Of a DNA stretch of 64,000 nucleotides, positions 28,840-38,556 are shown in pieces. This DNA is from Pseudomonas fluorescens Q2-87 (GTDB taxonomy: Bacteria; Pseudomonadota; Gammaproteobacteria; Pseudomonadales; Pseudomonadaceae). The first letter of the stretch is position 1. Every line of letters starts with the position of its first letter. Location of the stretch: the NCBI RefSeq assembly GCF_000281895.1, contig NZ_CM001558.1, forward strand, positions 558,001-622,000, written 5' to 3'. Made by a program: the position numbers and the translations under genes. The notes under the pieces were generated by a model, which saw only the letters and a list, made by a program, of their open reading frames with translations, searched no databases and was not told the DNA's origin.

Positions 28840-30645
28840 ATGCCTGACTACAAGGCCCCCTTGCGTGATATTCGCTTCGTTCGTGACGAACTGCTCGGCT
28901 ACGAAGCGCATTATCAGAGCCTTCCGGCTTGCCAGGACGCAACTCCGGACATGGTTGACGCCATTCTCGAAGAAGGCGCCAAGTTTTGTGAGCAGGTGCT
29001 GGCTCCGCTGAACCGCGTGGGTGATATCGAAGGCTGCACCTGGAGTGAATCCGGCGTGAAGACTCCGACCGGCTTCAAGGAAGCCTACAAGCAATTCGTC
29101 GAAGGCGGCTGGCCAAGCCTGGCCCACGATGTGGAACATGGCGGCCAAGGCCTGCCGGAGTCCCTGGGCCTGGCGGTCAGCGAGATGGTCGGCGAAGCCA
29201 ACTGGTCGTGGGGCATGTATCCGGGCCTGTCCCATGGCGCGATGAATACGATTTCCGAACACGGTACGCCCGAACAACAAGAGGCTTACCTGACCAAGCT
29301 GGTCTCCGGTGAATGGACCGGCACCATGTGCCTGACCGAACCGCACTGTGGCACCGACCTGGGCATGCTGCGCACCAAGGCCGAGCCTCAGGCCGACGGT
29401 TCCTACAAAGTCTCCGGCACCAAGATTTTCATTTCGGCCGGCGAACACGACATGGCCGACAACATTGTCCATATCGTCCTGGCGCGCCTGCCGGACGCAC
29501 CGGCCGGCACCAAGGGCATTTCGCTGTTCATCGTTCCAAAGTTCCTGCCTAACGCCGACGGCACCATCGGTCAGCGCAACGCGGTGAGCTGCGGTTCCCT
29601 GGAACACAAGATGGGCATCCACGGTAACGCCACCTGCGTGATGAACTTCGACGCGGCCACCGGTTTCCTGATCGGCCCGGCGAACAAGGGCCTGAACTGC
29701 ATGTTCACCTTCATGAACACCGCACGCCTGGGCACCGCGCTGCAAGGCCTTGCCCACGCCGAGATCGGTTTCCAGGGCGGCCTGAAATATGCCCGTGACC
29801 GCCTGCAAATGCGTTCCCTGACCGGCCCGAAAGCTCCGGACAAGGCCGCCGACCCGATCATCGTGCACCCTGACGTGCGCCGCATGCTGCTGACCATGAA
29901 GGCTTTCGCCGAAGGTAACCGGGCGATGGTGTACTTCACTGCCAAGCAGGTCGACATCGTCAAGTACGGCGTGGACGAGGAAGAGAAGAAGAAAGCTGAT
30001 GCGCTGCTGGCGTTCATGACGCCGATCGCCAAGGCTTTCATGACTGAAGTCGGTTTCGAATCGGCCAACCATGGCGTGCAAATCTATGGCGGCCACGGTT
30101 TCATCGCCGAGTGGGGCATGGAGCAGAACGTTCGCGACAGCCGCATCTCGATGCTGTACGAAGGCACCACTGGTATCCAGGCCCTCGACCTGCTGGGCCG
30201 CAAAGTGCTGATGACCCAAGGCGAGGCTCTCAAAGGCTTCACCAAGATCGTTCACAAGTTCTGCCAGAGCAATGAAGGCAACGACGCGGTCAAGGAGTTC
30301 GTAGAACCCCTGGCTGCGCTGAACAAGGAATGGGGCGAACTGACCATGAAGGTCGGGATGGCGGCCATGAAGGATCGCGAAGAAGTCGGCGCGGCGTCGG
30401 TGGACTACCTGATGTACTCCGGTTACGCCTGCCTGGCCTATTTCTGGGCCGACATGGCGCGCCTGGCAGCGGAAAAACTCGCGGCCGGCACCACCGAGGA
30501 GGCGTTCTACACCGCCAAGCTGCAGACCGCGCGCTTCTACTTCCAGCGCATCCTGCCGCGTACCCGCACTCACGTAGCAACCATGCTGTCGGGCGCCAAC
30601 AACCTGATGGACATGAAAGAAGAAAACTTCGCGCTGGGCTATTAA
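28840..30645 (+). CDS. Large acyl-CoA dehydrogenase (FadE1-like)
   Basis: 601-aa FAD-dependent acyl-CoA dehydrogenase of the long bacterial type, catalysing the first step of fatty acid beta-oxidation. Starts [20 protein letters not shown], the family N-terminus. FAD/substrate motifs: [29 protein letters not shown], and the catalytic-loop region [16 protein letters not shown] (about residues 446-461). A C-terminal extension of about 120 residues distinguishes this group from classical 380-residue enzymes. It corresponds by position and length to P. aeruginosa PA0506 (fadE1). PsrA-type operators precede it and a terminator follows, so it is a separate unit. Confidence 0.92.
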   Translation: MPDYKAPLRDIRFVRDELLGYEAHYQSLPACQDATPDMVDAILEEGAKFCEQVLAPLNRVGDIEGCTWSESGVKTPTGFKEAYKQFVEGGWPSLAHDVEHGGQGLPESLGLAVSEMVGEANWSWGMYPGLSHGAMNTISEHGTPEQQEAYLTKLVSGEWTGTMCLTEPHCGTDLGMLRTKAEPQADGSYKVSGTKIFISAGEHDMADNIVHIVLARLPDAPAGTKGISLFIVPKFLPNADGTIGQRNAVSCGSLEHKMGIHGNATCVMNFDAATGFLIGPANKGLNCMFTFMNTARLGTALQGLAHAEIGFQGGLKYARDRLQMRSLTGPKAPDKAADPIIVHPDVRRMLLTMKAFAEGNRAMVYFTAKQVDIVKYGVDEEEKKKADALLAFMTPIAKAFMTEVGFESANHGVQIYGGHGFIAEWGMEQNVRDSRISMLYEGTTGIQALDLLGRKVLMTQGEALKGFTKIVHKFCQSNEGNDAVKEFVEPLAALNKEWGELTMKVGMAAMKDREEVGAASVDYLMYSGYACLAYFWADMARLAAEKLAAGTTEEAFYTAKLQTARFYFQRILPRTRTHVATMLSGANNLMDMKEENFALGY

Positions 30646-30663
30646 GCCTTAAGCGATTGTTCG

Positions 30664-30699
30664 AAAAAGCCGCCGCTTCTTCGGAAGCGGCGGCTTTTT
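30664..30699 (+). terminator. Rho-independent terminator after the first acyl-CoA dehydrogenase
   Basis: AAAAAGCCGCCGCTTC and its complement around a TTCG tetraloop, T-rich on both sides, 18 bases after the stop. Confidence 0.92.
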
Positions 30700-30862
30700 C
30701 ATGCCCGCCACAAATCCCCTCGCTCCCACAGAGGTCAGTGGTGATCCTGAAACAATATTCATCAAGCTCCACCCTAAGAAAACCTGTCCCTCGGCCGTTA
30801 CAGCGATGGCAGTGTGACATCTGTCACATCGCCCGTGCGTAACTGCGCCAATAGCAGGCACA

Positions 30863-32188
30863 ATGCCATCTTTGATCAGCCGGGTCGGAGCTTTACCCTT
30901 GCCGCGTTCTTCCGCTGTACGTTTCAGCCATTTCCTACCTTCATTGCTGCTGTTGCTGGCGGGGCTTGCGGCTGCCTACGTCAAAGATCTCAACGTGTTC
31001 TTCACCTCGCTGTTCAACGTCCTCCCTACGCTGGTGTTGTTGCTGGGCGGTGCGTATTGCGCGGTCTATCGGCGCCAACGCGAGCTGTTTCTGATGGTGA
31101 CGGTGTACATCGCCTATTACCTGCTGGACACCCAGACCGATTTTTACCGCGACAACGGCAAGGTGCGCGAAGACGCGGCGGTGGTGTTCCATCTGGTTTG
31201 TCTGCTGTTGCCGCTGTTGTTCGGTCTGTTCGCGGCATGGCAGGAGCGCACCCATTTGTTCCAGGACATGGTGGCGCGGTTCGCGGTGCTGCTGGTCTTC
31301 GGCAGCGTGGCCCTTGCCCTGGAGCAAAGTTTTCCCCAGGCATTGCTGCTGTGGCTTTCGGAGATCCGCTGGCCGGCGTTGCACGGCGCCTGGATGAGCC
31401 TGATCCAATTGTCCTACCCGATGTTCGCCGCCGCGTTTTTGTTGCTGGCCTGGCAATATTGGCGCAACCCCCGACCACTGCACGCGGCGCAACTGGTGGG
31501 GTTGCTGGGGTTGTTCTGGATGCTGCCTAAAACCTTCATCCTGCCGTTCACCCTCAACATCATGTGCAGCCAGGTGATGCTGATGATCGCAGCGGCAGTC
31601 GCTCATGAGGCCTATCAGATGGCCTTCCGGGACGAGTTGACCGGTCTGCCGGGCCGACGGGCACTGAATGAGCGCATGCAACGCCTGGGACGCAACTATG
31701 TGCTGGCGATGAGCGACGTGGACCACTTCAAGAAATTCAACGACACCCACGGTCACGACGTGGGTGACCAAGTGCTGCGCCTGGTGGCCAGCAAACTGTC
31801 GAAAATCGGCGGCGGCGGTAGGGCATATCGCTACGGCGGTGAGGAATTCGCGTTGGTGTTTGCAGGCAAGACCATTGATGAGTGCATGCCTCACCTGGAG
31901 GTCATCCGCCAGTCCATCGAGACCTACAGCATTCAGCTACGCAACCCCGACAACCGGCCCCAGGATGATCAACAAGGACGCCAGCGTCGCGGTGGGGCCG
32001 GTGCGTCCAGCGTCTCGGTGACGGTCAGCATCGGCGTCGCGGAACGCCTCGAGCAGCGCACGCCCGAAGAAGTGCTCAAATCCGCCGACCAGGCGCTCTA
32101 CAACGCCAAGGGCGCGGGGCGTAACTGCGTAGTTGCCTTTGGGCAGAACCGCCGCGGTGCGGTGCGCATGGAAGCCGCCGCGGGTTGA
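30863..32188 (+). CDS. Diguanylate cyclase with multi-helix membrane sensor
   Basis: 441-aa protein. About seven hydrophobic helices occupy residues 24-255, followed by a GGDEF domain (about 258-430) with DELTGLPGRRAL, SDVDHFKKFNDTHGHDVGD and the active-site motif RYGGEEFALVF (GGEEF), so it should make cyclic di-GMP. No RxxD inhibitory site is present five residues before GGEEF. An unusual polar insert of about 25 residues (NPDNRPQDDQQGRQRRGG) separates the last helices from the SVTVSIGVAE strand. It sits between two acyl-CoA dehydrogenase genes but has its own promoter space after a terminator. Confidence 0.9.
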   Translation: MPSLISRVGALPLPRSSAVRFSHFLPSLLLLLAGLAAAYVKDLNVFFTSLFNVLPTLVLLLGGAYCAVYRRQRELFLMVTVYIAYYLLDTQTDFYRDNGKVREDAAVVFHLVCLLLPLLFGLFAAWQERTHLFQDMVARFAVLLVFGSVALALEQSFPQALLLWLSEIRWPALHGAWMSLIQLSYPMFAAAFLLLAWQYWRNPRPLHAAQLVGLLGLFWMLPKTFILPFTLNIMCSQVMLMIAAAVAHEAYQMAFRDELTGLPGRRALNERMQRLGRNYVLAMSDVDHFKKFNDTHGHDVGDQVLRLVASKLSKIGGGGRAYRYGGEEFALVFAGKTIDECMPHLEVIRQSIETYSIQLRNPDNRPQDDQQGRQRRGGAGASSVSVTVSIGVAERLEQRTPEEVLKSADQALYNAKGAGRNCVVAFGQNRRGAVRMEAAAG

Positions 32189-32279
32189 GTGATGATGGCG
32201 CATTCAGCGTCTGGACTGTGATTGTGGGCCTCGGTGACCGGCAGTAGGTTGGAACGATCTGCTACCGGAGAAAACCACC

Positions 32280-34076
32280 ATGCCCGAGTACAAAGCCCCC
32301 CTGCGCGACATGCGCTTTTTGATCGATCATGTCTTTGACTTTCATGGCCGTTACGCCGCCCTGGGCGCCAGCGATGCCAGCCCGGACATGATCAACGCGA
32401 TCCTGGAGGAAGGCGCCAGGTTCTGCGAGAACGTGCTGGCGCCGCTCAATCGCTCCGGTGACGAGGAGGGTTGCCACTTCGATAACGGTGTCGTGACCAC
32501 GCCTACCGGTTTCAAGCAGGCTTTCGCCCAATACGTGGAAGGCGGCTGGCACGGGCTGGCGGCGGATCCGGCCTATGGCGGCCAGGGCTTGCCCAGTTCC
32601 CTGGGCCTGGTCATCAGCGAGATGGTCGGTTCCAGCAATACTTCTTGGGGCATGTACCCGGGCCTGACCCATGGCGCCATGTCGGCCATCCACGCCCATG
32701 GCACCGAAGAGCAGAAACAGACCTACCTGAACAAACTCACCGCCGGCCAGTGGACCGGCACCATGTGCCTGACCGAAGCCCATTGCGGCACGGACCTGGG
32801 CATCATCAAGACACGCGCCGTGCCCCAGGCCGACGGCAGCTATGCGATCTCCGGCAGCAAGATTTTCATCTCTGCCGGTGAGCACGACATGAGCGACAAT
32901 ATCATCCACTTGTTGCTGGCCAAGCTGCCGGATGCTCCGGCCGGGACCAAAGGCATCTCGTTGTTCATCGTGCCCAAATTCCTGCCCGACGCGCGCGGCG
33001 AGGCAGGGGAGCGCAATGGCGTTTCCTGTGGCTCGATCGAGCACAAGATGGGCATCAAGGCGTCGGCCACTTGCGTGTTGAACTTCGACGACGCCAGGGG
33101 CTTTCTCATCGGCGAGCCGAACAAGGGCCTGAACTGCATGTTCACCATGATGAACCATGCCCGGCTCGGCACCGGCATGCAGGGCCTGTGCCTGGGGGAA
33201 GCGAGTTTCCAGGGCGCGATCAAGTATGCCCATGACCGTTTGCAGATGCGCTCGCTGACTGGCCCCAAGGCGCCGGAAAAAGCCGCCGACCCGATCATCG
33301 TCCATCCCGATGTGCGCAGGATGTTGCTGACCATGAAGGCTTTCAATGAAGGCAACCGGGCGCTGACGTACTTCACCGCGCAGTTGCTGGACACCGCGCA
33401 CCTGGACGCGAACGAGGCGGCCCGTCAGGAGGCGGAAGATCTGTTGGCGTTCCTCACACCGATCTGCAAGGCCTTCATGACCGACACCGGGCTTGAGGTG
33501 ACCAACCACGGCATGCAGGTGTTCGGTGGCCACGGTTTCATTCGCGAATGGGGCATGGAGCAACTGGTGCGCGACTGCCGCATCGCGCCAATCTATGAAG
33601 GCACCAACGGGATCCAGGCCCTCGACCTGCTGGGACGCAAGGTGCTGGGCAGCCAGGGCAAGTTGCTGCGTGGCTTTACCAAAATCGTCCATAAATTCTG
33701 CGCGGCGAATGCCGGACATCCGCAGCTCAAGGATTACGTCGCGCAACTCAACGAGCTCAACCAGCAATGGGGCGAGCTGACCACACGGGTGGGCATGGCT
33801 GCCATGAAGAATCCCGATGAGGTCGGCGCCGCTTCCGTGGATTATTTGATGTACAGCGGCTACATCATCCTGGCCTACCTGTGGTTGCGCATGGCCTTGG
33901 TGGCCCAGTCGCAACTCGACGGTGGCCAAGGCGACGAAGATCTATGCCGCGGTAAATTGGCGACCTGTGAGTTTTACTTCAAGCGCCTGCTCCCACGCAC
34001 GAGCGCCCATCGGGCTGCGGTCGAAGCTGGAAGCGATTGTCTGATGAAACTGCCGGCGGAGTTGTTTGCGCTCTGA
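32280..34076 (+). CDS. Large acyl-CoA dehydrogenase, second paralogue
   Basis: 598-aa acyl-CoA dehydrogenase, closely similar to the gene at 28840 along its whole length ([63 protein letters not shown]). All active-site landmarks are kept. By order it should correspond to PA0507 of P. aeruginosa. The 91-base gap after the GGDEF gene has no visible terminator, so co-transcription with the cyclase is possible. Chain-length preference cannot be read from sequence. Confidence 0.9.
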   Translation: MPEYKAPLRDMRFLIDHVFDFHGRYAALGASDASPDMINAILEEGARFCENVLAPLNRSGDEEGCHFDNGVVTTPTGFKQAFAQYVEGGWHGLAADPAYGGQGLPSSLGLVISEMVGSSNTSWGMYPGLTHGAMSAIHAHGTEEQKQTYLNKLTAGQWTGTMCLTEAHCGTDLGIIKTRAVPQADGSYAISGSKIFISAGEHDMSDNIIHLLLAKLPDAPAGTKGISLFIVPKFLPDARGEAGERNGVSCGSIEHKMGIKASATCVLNFDDARGFLIGEPNKGLNCMFTMMNHARLGTGMQGLCLGEASFQGAIKYAHDRLQMRSLTGPKAPEKAADPIIVHPDVRRMLLTMKAFNEGNRALTYFTAQLLDTAHLDANEAARQEAEDLLAFLTPICKAFMTDTGLEVTNHGMQVFGGHGFIREWGMEQLVRDCRIAPIYEGTNGIQALDLLGRKVLGSQGKLLRGFTKIVHKFCAANAGHPQLKDYVAQLNELNQQWGELTTRVGMAAMKNPDEVGAASVDYLMYSGYIILAYLWLRMALVAQSQLDGGQGDEDLCRGKLATCEFYFKRLLPRTSAHRAAVEAGSDCLMKLPAELFAL

Positions 34077-34078
34077 AG

Positions 34079-34170
34079 CGTGGCGAGGGAGCTTGCTCCC
34101 GCTTGAGTGTGCGCATCATTCATAAAAAGGGCTGCTACGCAGCCCAGCGAGAGCAAGCTCCCTCGCCACG
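34079..34170. repeat. Repeat doublet (GTGGCGAGGGAGC family), 92 bp
   Basis: CGTGGCGAGGGAGCTTGCTC and a near-complement (one change, GCGAGAGCAAGCTCCCTCGC) start two bases after the preceding stop codon. Confidence 0.88.
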
Positions 34171-34316
34171 ATGGATCTCTAAAACCTGGTTGTGACTAAA
34201 AATAACAAAATGGTCACTGGCTGACCCTATGTGTCGCAAAAGTTGTTGATGTACACTCGGGCCCATGCGAAAACCGTATCTTACGAACCAACTGTTTAGA
34301 TCCTGCGAGGTTTGCC

Positions 34317-36095
34317 ATGGCTGACTACAAAGCGCCCCTGCGCGATATGCGCTTCGTCCTCAATGAAGTGTTCGAGGTTGCGAAGCTCTGGGCCCAACTG
34401 CCAGCGTTGGCCGATACCGTAGACGCGGAAACCGTCGAGGCGATCCTCGAAGAAGCCGGCAAAGTCACCAGCAAGAGCATCGCCCCCCTCAGCCGCGCGG
34501 CTGACGAAGAAGGTTGTCATTGGGCCGACGGTGCCGTCACCACGCCGGCAGGTTTCCCACAGGCCTATAAGACTTACGCTGAAGGCGGTTGGGTCGGTGT
34601 CGGCGGCGATCCGGTGTACGGCGGCATGGGCATGCCCAAGGCCGTTTCGGCCCAGGTCGAGGAAATGGTCAATTCGGCCAGCCTGTCCTTCGGCCTGTAC
34701 CCGATGCTCACCGCCGGGGCTTGCCTGTCGATCAATGCCCACGCCAGCGAAGAACTGAAGGCCGCGTACCTGCCGAATATGTACGCTGGCGTCTGGGCCG
34801 GCTCCATGTGCCTGACCGAACCCCACGCCGGTACGGACCTGGGGATCATTCGCACCAAGGCCGAGCCCCAGGCCGACGGTTCCTATAAGGTCAGCGGCAC
34901 GAAGATCTTTATCACCGGTGGTGAGCACGACCTTACCGAAAATATCATTCATTTGGTGCTGGCAAAGCTGCCGGACGCACCGGCCGGCCCGAAAGGCATC
35001 TCGTTGTTCCTGGTGCCCAAGTTCATGGTCAATGCCGATGGCAGCCTGGGTGCGCGAAATGCGGCCAACTGCGGCTCGATCGAACACAAGATGGGTATCC
35101 AGGCGTCCGCCACCTGCGTCATGAACTTCGACGAAGCCGTGGGTTACTTGGTGGGTGAGCCGAACAAAGGCCTCGCGGCGATGTTCACGATGATGAACTA
35201 CGAGCGCCTGGGCGTCGGTATCCAAGGCCTGGCGACCGGTGAGCGCTCCTACCAGAACGCTATCGAATACGCCCGTGACCGCTTGCAGAGCCGTTCCCCA
35301 ACCGGCGCGCAGAACAAGGATAAGGTCGCGGACCCGATCATCGTCCACCCCGACGTGCGCCGGATGTTGCTGACCATGAAAGCATCGAACGAGGGTGGCC
35401 GCGCATTCTCCACCTACGTGGCGATGCAACTGGACACCGCGAAATTCAGCGAAGACCCGGCGACCCGCAAGCGCGCCGAAGACCTGGTGGCCTTGCTGAC
35501 CCCGGTGGCAAAGGCTTTCCTGACCGACCTAGGCCTGGAAACCACTGTTCATGGCCAGCAGATTTTCGGCGGTCATGGTTACATCCGTGAATGGGGCCAG
35601 GAGCAACTGGTGCGTGATGTGCGCATCACCCAGATCTACGAAGGGACCAACGGCATCCAGGCCCTGGACTTGGTCGGGCGCAAGATCGTCGGCAGCGGCG
35701 GTGCGTTCTATAGGTTGTTTGCCGATGAAATTCGTCACTTCACTGCCACTGCGGGCTGCGACCTGGCCGAGTTCACCAAACCCCTGAACGATGCTGTCAG
35801 TACGCTGGATCAACTGACCGAGTGGCTGCTGGACCGGGCCAAAAACAACCCGAATGAAATCGGCGCGGCTTCAGTGGAATACCTCCAAGTGTTCGGCTAC
35901 ACCGCCTATGCCTACATGTGGGCGCTGATGGCCAGGGCGGCCTTGGGCAAGGAGAACCAGGATGATTTCTACGCCAGCAAATTGGGCACCGCACGGTTCT
36001 ACTTCGCACGCCTGCTGCCGCGTATTCATTCCCTGAGCGCTTCGGTAAGGGCGGGCAGTGAATCGCTGTTCCTGCTGGAAGCTGGCCAATTCTGA
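34317..36095 (+). CDS. Large acyl-CoA dehydrogenase, third paralogue (FadE2-like)
   Basis: 592-aa acyl-CoA dehydrogenase of the same long family ([65 protein letters not shown]). It is more diverged from the first two than they are from each other. By order and length it matches P. aeruginosa PA0508 (fadE2). Its own 240-base upstream gap contains a repeat doublet and CGAACCAACTGTTTAG, a weak PsrA-like sequence. Immediately downstream is the GacA site of rsmY. Confidence 0.92.
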   Translation: MADYKAPLRDMRFVLNEVFEVAKLWAQLPALADTVDAETVEAILEEAGKVTSKSIAPLSRAADEEGCHWADGAVTTPAGFPQAYKTYAEGGWVGVGGDPVYGGMGMPKAVSAQVEEMVNSASLSFGLYPMLTAGACLSINAHASEELKAAYLPNMYAGVWAGSMCLTEPHAGTDLGIIRTKAEPQADGSYKVSGTKIFITGGEHDLTENIIHLVLAKLPDAPAGPKGISLFLVPKFMVNADGSLGARNAANCGSIEHKMGIQASATCVMNFDEAVGYLVGEPNKGLAAMFTMMNYERLGVGIQGLATGERSYQNAIEYARDRLQSRSPTGAQNKDKVADPIIVHPDVRRMLLTMKASNEGGRAFSTYVAMQLDTAKFSEDPATRKRAEDLVALLTPVAKAFLTDLGLETTVHGQQIFGGHGYIREWGQEQLVRDVRITQIYEGTNGIQALDLVGRKIVGSGGAFYRLFADEIRHFTATAGCDLAEFTKPLNDAVSTLDQLTEWLLDRAKNNPNEIGAASVEYLQVFGYTAYAYMWALMARAALGKENQDDFYASKLGTARFYFARLLPRIHSLSASVRAGSESLFLLEAGQF

Positions 36096-36103
36096 GACAA
36101 GAG

Positions 36104-36131
36104 CGCTGTGTAAGCATTTGCTTACACAGCG
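36104..36131. promoter_or_regulatory. GacA upstream activating sequence (UAS) of rsmY
   Basis: TGTAAG-CATTTG-CTTACA at 36109-36126 is an exact match to the GacA UAS consensus TGTAAG-N6-CTTACA, inside a longer perfect 11-bp-arm palindrome (36104-36131). Its centre is about 67 bases before the predicted RsmY start, as in other Gac/Rsm small RNA promoters. It begins nine bases after the acyl-CoA dehydrogenase stop and has no T tract, so it is not a terminator. Confidence 0.93.
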
Positions 36132-36183
36132 TGCTGGCATTTTCCCTCTACCGGCGGATTGGATCCAGGGCTAATCTACTTTC

Positions 36184-36306
36184 CATGGACGTAGCGCAGG
36201 ACGCGCAAAGTAAACAACACGGACACGTAGGATTCTGCCAGGACGGCGGAGTGAAATGGATGTCAGGGAAACAGTCTGCAAAACCCCGCTTCGGCGGGGT
36301 TTTCTT
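36184..36306 (+). ncRNA. rsmY: Regulatory small RNA RsmY
   Basis: RNA of about 120 nt that sequesters RsmA/RsmE (CsrA family) and so relieves translational repression under GacS/GacA control. The DNA shows the conserved 5' part (GTAGCGCAGGACGCGCAAAG), at least five unpaired-type GGA motifs (ATGGAC, AGGAC, CGGAC, AGGAT, AGGAC, CAGGGA) and ends in a rho-independent terminator AAAACCCCGC-TTC-GGCGGGGTTTT (36281-36304). A -10-like TAATCT lies at 36172 and the GacA UAS at 36109-36126. The exact 5' end is estimated. Confidence 0.9.
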
Positions 36307-36439
36307 TTGTGTGCGTTTTTTATTTGCCCACGGCCTCGCCCGGTTGGGCAGTTTCCTGCGGATGTGCCACTGAACCCTGGCGAGCGGTCAGGTGTCCATC
36401 AGCTAAGGCAACTTAGCCATCGGCCATCAGGAGTCATCC

Positions 36440-36598
36440 ATGGATTTCATTCGTATCATCATCGCCATCTTGCTACCGCCGCTGGGTGTGTTCCTGCAAG
36501 TGGGTTTCGGCGGGGCTTTCTGGCTGAATATTCTGCTGACGCTGTTGGGCTACATCCCAGGCATCGTGCATGCGGTGTATATCATCGCCAAGCGCTGA
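36440..36598 (+). CDS. YqaE/Pmp3-family small membrane protein
   Basis: 52-aa hydrophobic peptide beginning MDFIRIIIAILLPPLGVFL, with two membrane helices and the Pmp3 family core (LPPLGVFLQVG...WLNILLTLLGYIPGIVHAVY). A ribosome site AGGAG lies eight bases before the ATG. Pmp3 proteins in yeast and plants affect membrane potential under salt stress; the bacterial role is not defined. It lies alone between rsmY and a repeat doublet. Confidence 0.88.
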   Translation: MDFIRIIIAILLPPLGVFLQVGFGGAFWLNILLTLLGYIPGIVHAVYIIAKR

Positions 36599-36620
36599 TC
36601 GTGCAATGCGGGGATTTATC

Positions 36621-36716
36621 TGTGGCGAGGGAGCTTGCTCCCGCTGGATCGCGCAGCGGTCCCAATGTGCTTTGCGATTGCTGCGCAATCGAGCGGGAGC
36701 AAGCTCCCTCGCCACA
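36621..36716. repeat. Repeat doublet (GTGGCGAGGGAGC family), 96 bp
   Basis: TGTGGCGAGGGAGCTTGCTC and its complement, immediately after the S9 peptidase stop on the other strand. Confidence 0.88.
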
Positions 36717-36729
36717 GTGACCGCTGTTG

Positions 36730-38556
36730 TTAGAGATCGCTATCAATCACCCTGCGATAAAACAGCCACTCATGCTCCAGGGCATGCGCTTGGTTCGCCG
36801 CCTTGCGAAAGCCATGGCGCTCATCAGGGTAGTAGTGCGCCTCGACCGTAACGCCATTCGCCTCCAACGCCTCGACCATATCCCGGGTCTGCTGCGGCAC
36901 GACCACGGCGTCCAATTCCCCTTGGAAAAAGATCATCGGTGTGCGAATCCGGTCTGCATGCAACAGCGGCGTACGGGCGCGGTAGCGTTCGGCGTCCTGC
37001 TGTGGGTCGCCGATCAGCCAGTCCAGGTAATCGCCTTCGAACTTGTGCGTAGCACGGCCCAGGGCGACGGGGTCGCTGACACCGTAAAGACTGGCGCCGG
37101 CGCGGAATACATCGTGGAACGCCAGGGCGCACAGGGTGGTATAGCCGCCGGCACTGCCGCCACGAATGAATGTCCGACGGCCATCGATCAGGTGTTGCTC
37201 GTCCAGGTAAGCGACCACCGCACAGGCATCTTCGACATCCACCACGCCCCAGCTCAGATGCAGCGCCTGCCGATACGCCCGTCCATAGCCGCTGCTGCCA
37301 CGGTAGTTGAGGTCGGCAACGGCAAAGCCGCGCTGGGTCCAGTATTGGATGCGCGGATCAAACACCGGGTAGCAGGCCGAGGTGGGGCCACCATGGATGA
37401 AGACCACCAAGGGCGGTTTCTCTTCGGTGTTCATCGCCGGGTAAAAGAACCCATGGGCTTCACCCGACGCCGAGGGGTAGCGCAGCGTACGCGCACGGCT
37501 GATCTGTTCGACGGGCAGCGGCGCGAGGCCGCCGGCCAGGACTGTTACAGCGTGGCTTTGTCGTTTAATCGCAATCACCGCCGATGGGCTCGTCGGCGAA
37601 GCGGCGATGGCATAGATGAAGGAGTCATCGAGCGCGAGGCTGCGCAAACGCGTGTAAGTACCGGTGTAGTCCTCGCTGGCATCCTGGCGGCACACGCCCA
37701 GGCGACCAAAGCCTGCCTCGGTCCAGCTCGCCAGATAAGTGCGTGAATCCAGGGGCAGCCAAGTACAGCCGCCCAGTTGCCACGGAGCGGACGCATGATC
37801 GGCTTCGGCGGCGGGCAGCGGCTCAAGACCTTGGGCCGATTCCACCCAGGGTTGCCAATAACCGGCGCGATCCGTCAGGCAATACAACCGGTTCGAGTCA
37901 TCGAAACGCGGTTGCTGGATCGACTCTTCTTCAGCATTACCCGCCACGCAGCGCGGTTCGCCCCAACCGCTCACGTTGCGCTCGGCCAGCATCAATCGCG
38001 TTGCCGTCCACGGCTGATGCGGACGACTCCACTCAATCCATGCCAACCGCTGGCCGTCCGGGCTCACCGTCGGCGAAGCATAAAAATCCGTGCCTTCAGC
38101 CAGCACATGCCGCTGATGATCGGCCAATCCGATCGACACCAGGCGATGCTGGTTGGCCTGTTCTTCCACCGCCAGCACCTGGCCGTCGGCGAAACCTAGA
38201 TCCCCGTATCGACAGTCGCCCGAGGTCAGCGCCACCGGACGTTCGCCAGCCAGGGTTTGGTGATAAATCTGCTGATCGGCCTCATTGACGAACAGCACGC
38301 CGTCATCGCTCAAACAGAACGCACCGCCGCCGTATTCATAGACCCGGCTGCGTGCGCTGAATCCATTTGGCGTCAGGCAGCGGGCCTTGGCGTCCTGCCA
38401 ATGCCAGATCCGGCAGGCGCTGTCTTCGGGGCGGTATTCGTTCCAGAACAGGCCCAGGGGGCCGACGCGCAATTCAGCGAAGTCGGTACCGGCGGCAACG
38501 GCCTGGGCGGCGCTGAAAGGATCAGCCTTTGGCGATGAGGCGCGAGTTTCGTTCAT
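36730..38556 (-). CDS. S9 family prolyl oligopeptidase-like peptidase of the pqq operon
   Basis: 608-aa serine peptidase with an N-terminal beta-propeller (about residues 20-340) and a C-terminal alpha/beta hydrolase domain. Nucleophile in [14 protein letters not shown], acid near GELDAVVP and His in [11 protein letters not shown] complete the triad. The start [12 protein letters not shown] was chosen and overlaps the end of pqqE by 35 bases; a start 15 codons further up is possible. An S9 peptidase gene closes the pqq operon of many fluorescent pseudomonads (called pqqM or similar). It has been proposed to help process PqqA peptide; that role is inferred. Confidence 0.87.
   Translation of the reverse strand: MNETRASSPKADPFSAAQAVAAGTDFAELRVGPLGLFWNEYRPEDSACRIWHWQDAKARCLTPNGFSARSRVYEYGGGAFCLSDDGVLFVNEADQQIYHQTLAGERPVALTSGDCRYGDLGFADGQVLAVEEQANQHRLVSIGLADHQRHVLAEGTDFYASPTVSPDGQRLAWIEWSRPHQPWTATRLMLAERNVSGWGEPRCVAGNAEEESIQQPRFDDSNRLYCLTDRAGYWQPWVESAQGLEPLPAAEADHASAPWQLGGCTWLPLDSRTYLASWTEAGFGRLGVCRQDASEDYTGTYTRLRSLALDDSFIYAIAASPTSPSAVIAIKRQSHAVTVLAGGLAPLPVEQISRARTLRYPSASGEAHGFFYPAMNTEEKPPLVVFIHGGPTSACYPVFDPRIQYWTQRGFAVADLNYRGSSGYGRAYRQALHLSWGVVDVEDACAVVAYLDEQHLIDGRRTFIRGGSAGGYTTLCALAFHDVFRAGASLYGVSDPVALGRATHKFEGDYLDWLIGDPQQDAERYRARTPLLHADRIRTPMIFFQGELDAVVVPQQTRDMVEALEANGVTVEAHYYPDERHGFRKAANQAHALEHEWLFYRRVIDSDL

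Noticed and set aside
34280..34300. PsrA-type operator before the third acyl-CoA dehydrogenase
   Set aside because: CGAACCAACTGTTTAG keeps only part of the consensus and lacks symmetric half-sites with allowed spacing; too weak to list as a site.
36104..36131. Palindrome after the third acyl-CoA dehydrogenase read as a terminator
   Set aside because: No T tract, and its core is an exact GacA UAS with the rsmY sequence following at the right distance.
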